Position numbers and translations under genes: made by a program. The notes beneath the pieces were generated by a model. It was given only the letters and a program-made list of their open reading frames with translations, did not search any database and had not been told where the DNA came from. 6,162 nt of DNA from an uncultured Acetatifactor sp. (GTDB lineage Bacteria > Bacillota > Clostridia > Lachnospirales > Lachnospiraceae), in NCBI GenBank assembly GCA_947626405.1, contig CANQSE010000126.1, positions 1 to 6,162 on the forward strand, written 5' to 3'. Of the stretch, positions 4,900 through 6,162 are shown in pieces. Numbering within the stretch: the stretch's first letter is position 1; each line of letters opens with the position of its first letter.

Positions 4900-6162
4900 T
4901 TATCTGCTTACGATCCGATAATAGATTCGTGCCGTAAGAGCGTAGATCAGTATATACATCAACCCGAACACCAGAAAGCAGGTCAGCGTACAGAAGAAAA
5001 ACAGCTTTACGTTTAACATATTGAGAAGGCTCAGCACAAGCGTCATGAGGTGGAACGCAGCCGCCGTGTGTACACCTGCTGCCACAAGGGGCAGGAAAAA
5101 TACTGTAAGCACCTGGGAATGTATTGCACTTTTGACCTCCTTTCGGCTCATCCCGACTTTCTGAAGAATCACAAAACGCTCCCTGTCGTCGTAACCCTCC
5201 GATATCTGCTTGTAATAGATGATAAGCACCGTGGCCATCACAAAGAGAAATCCAAGACAGATTCCCAGGAAGAAAAAGCTGCCGTACAGTCCCATAAAAG
5301 AGTCCCTCTCGCTGAAACGCGTCTCCATATGGCCGTTAAATCCCCGGGATGATAAAACAGCGGAAATCTCCTCTCTCAGCTTCTGCTTGAGCTCGTCGCT
5401 CACAAAGCAGTCAAATCCGTAATAGGTTGACGCCTGTACAGGAATACCAAGCCCATCCTCTGCAGCGCTTTTTAACCTTTCAAAATCCTCATCCCTGACA
5501 ATGCAGTAATATCCGCTTATAATATTTGACTCTACGACTCCGTTTCCGTAAAATTCATCCAGCCGCTCTTTAATCCCAAAATTCATGCCAAACAGGCTGA
5601 GAGAGTCTTTTGCATATTTCTCGCGATTGCTGTAAAACAGGCTTTCCATTTCTCCAAGCTGCCGGTTTTCCCCCGTGGAAGCATTATAATCCGACAAAGG
5701 GATAAAAACTACGTTCCGAAAAGAAGCGGCGTCTATCATGACGTCAAGCTGGTTTTCATCTGTAATAAACCCGTCGTCTGTCTCCGCCACAGCAAACTGT
5801 ATATCGGTATAGCAAATCTTGTTTTCCATTGCAATTCCCATATCTGCGCAGAGATCGTCCACCTGGCGGAAAACCTCGTCCTGCGCGGGATCATCATTTG
5901 ACGTGATACCGAACTCATTGGGAAATCGGGTATGCAGAATGTCCTCCATCCCAACAATCATGCAGGAAGTGGCGGAAACCATGACAAGCACCATGGTAGA
6001 GAGGATGCAGATGTTTGAAAGGCCCACCGCGTTCTGCTTCATGCGGTATATCATGCCCGACACACTTATAAAATGATTGGTCTTGTAATAGAATTTTTTG
6101 TTTTTACGCAGAAGCTTTAAAACAGTGACGCTTCCCGCCGTAAAAAGCAGATACGTTCCTGC
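4900..6162 (-). CDS. BceB-like FtsX-family ABC transporter permease, C-terminal part (cut by right window edge)
   Basis: These are the last 420 residues of a membrane permease whose family members are usually about 650-700 residues. The frame is open to the window edge. A GTG at 6063 is merely internal, because the 33 codons before it are stop-free and continue the family pattern (FYYKTNHFISVSGMIYRMKQ). Visible parts are a membrane segment at ~2-18, another at ~47-71, a large outside domain of about 210 residues (~73-285), and three closing membrane segments. Between the first two of these is the cytoplasmic stretch YYKQISEGYDDRERF...LQKVGMSRKEV (~316-343). A large outer domain between the seventh and eighth helices is characteristic of BceB/VraG-type permeases that detect and remove peptide antibiotics. 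Its ATPase, and probably its own two-component system, should lie to the right of the window. No clear terminator follows the stop. Confidence 0.92.
   Translation of the reverse strand, partial: AGTYLLFTAGSVTVLKLLRKNKKFYYKTNHFISVSGMIYRMKQNAVGLSNICILSTMVLVMVSATSCMIVGMEDILHTRFPNEFGITSNDDPAQDEVFRQVDDLCADMGIAMENKICYTDIQFAVAETDDGFITDENQLDVMIDAASFRNVVFIPLSDYNASTGENRQLGEMESLFYSNREKYAKDSLSLFGMNFGIKERLDEFYGNGVVESNIISGYYCIVRDEDFERLKSAAEDGLGIPVQASTYYGFDCFVSDELKQKLREEISAVLSSRGFNGHMETRFSERDSFMGLYGSFFFLGICLGFLFVMATVLIIYYKQISEGYDDRERFVILQKVGMSRKEVKSAIHSQVLTVFFLPLVAAGVHTAAAFHLMTLVLSLLNMLNVKLFFFCTLTCFLVFGLMYILIYALTARIYYRIVSR

Noticed and set aside
6061..6063. GTG as the start of the permease
   Set aside because: The 33 codons upstream to the window edge are open and match the family pattern, so the gene is truncated by the window rather than starting here.

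Overview
The window looks like a low-to-moderate GC Firmicutes chromosome, most likely a Clostridia / Lachnospiraceae-type gut anaerobe. This is inferred from protein style: a BceB-type FtsX permease, an OmpR-type response regulator with a HAMP histidine kinase, and a Cys-rich lipoprotein paired with an ABC ATPase. Strong AGGAGG-like ribosome sites and A/T-rich promoters agree with this. No genus can be named from the sequence. Every supported gene is on the minus strand, so the genes are transcribed from right to left. No gene-free gap exceeds about 180 bases, and I see no RNA gene, insertion sequence, CRISPR array or attachment site.

In transcription order the right edge carries the C-terminal ~420 residues of a BceB-like peptide-antibiotic ABC permease (4900-6162, cut by the window). 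After a 126-base gap with its own extended -10 promoter comes a complete metallo-beta-lactamase-fold hydrolase (4087-4773). A GC-rich hairpin (4015-4061) then ends that unit.

The left two thirds form a sensing-and-export module: an OmpR-family response regulator (3257-3905), a HAMP-containing histidine kinase (1977-3269), a lipoprotein with a predicted beta-propeller-like outer domain (469-1884) and an ABC ATPase (1-466, cut by the window). The regulator and kinase overlap by 13 bases, and the lipoprotein and ATPase are 2 bases apart. The regulator gene is broken: about 29 bases encoding the conserved D-D-Y-x-x-K-P-F segment are missing. This throws the receiver and the DNA-binding domain into different frames.

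The main regulatory finding is that two promoters share one layout, upstream of the regulator gene and upstream of the lipoprotein gene. Each has GGTTTGAC-N5-TTTGAC (direct repeats with an 11-base period), then exactly 10 bases, then a -10 box. This is the layout of PhoB/OmpR-type activated promoters, so the regulator probably controls its own operon and the lipoprotein-ABC operon. The lipoprotein leader also holds a perfect 13-base tandem repeat and inverted repeats next to the predicted transcription start.
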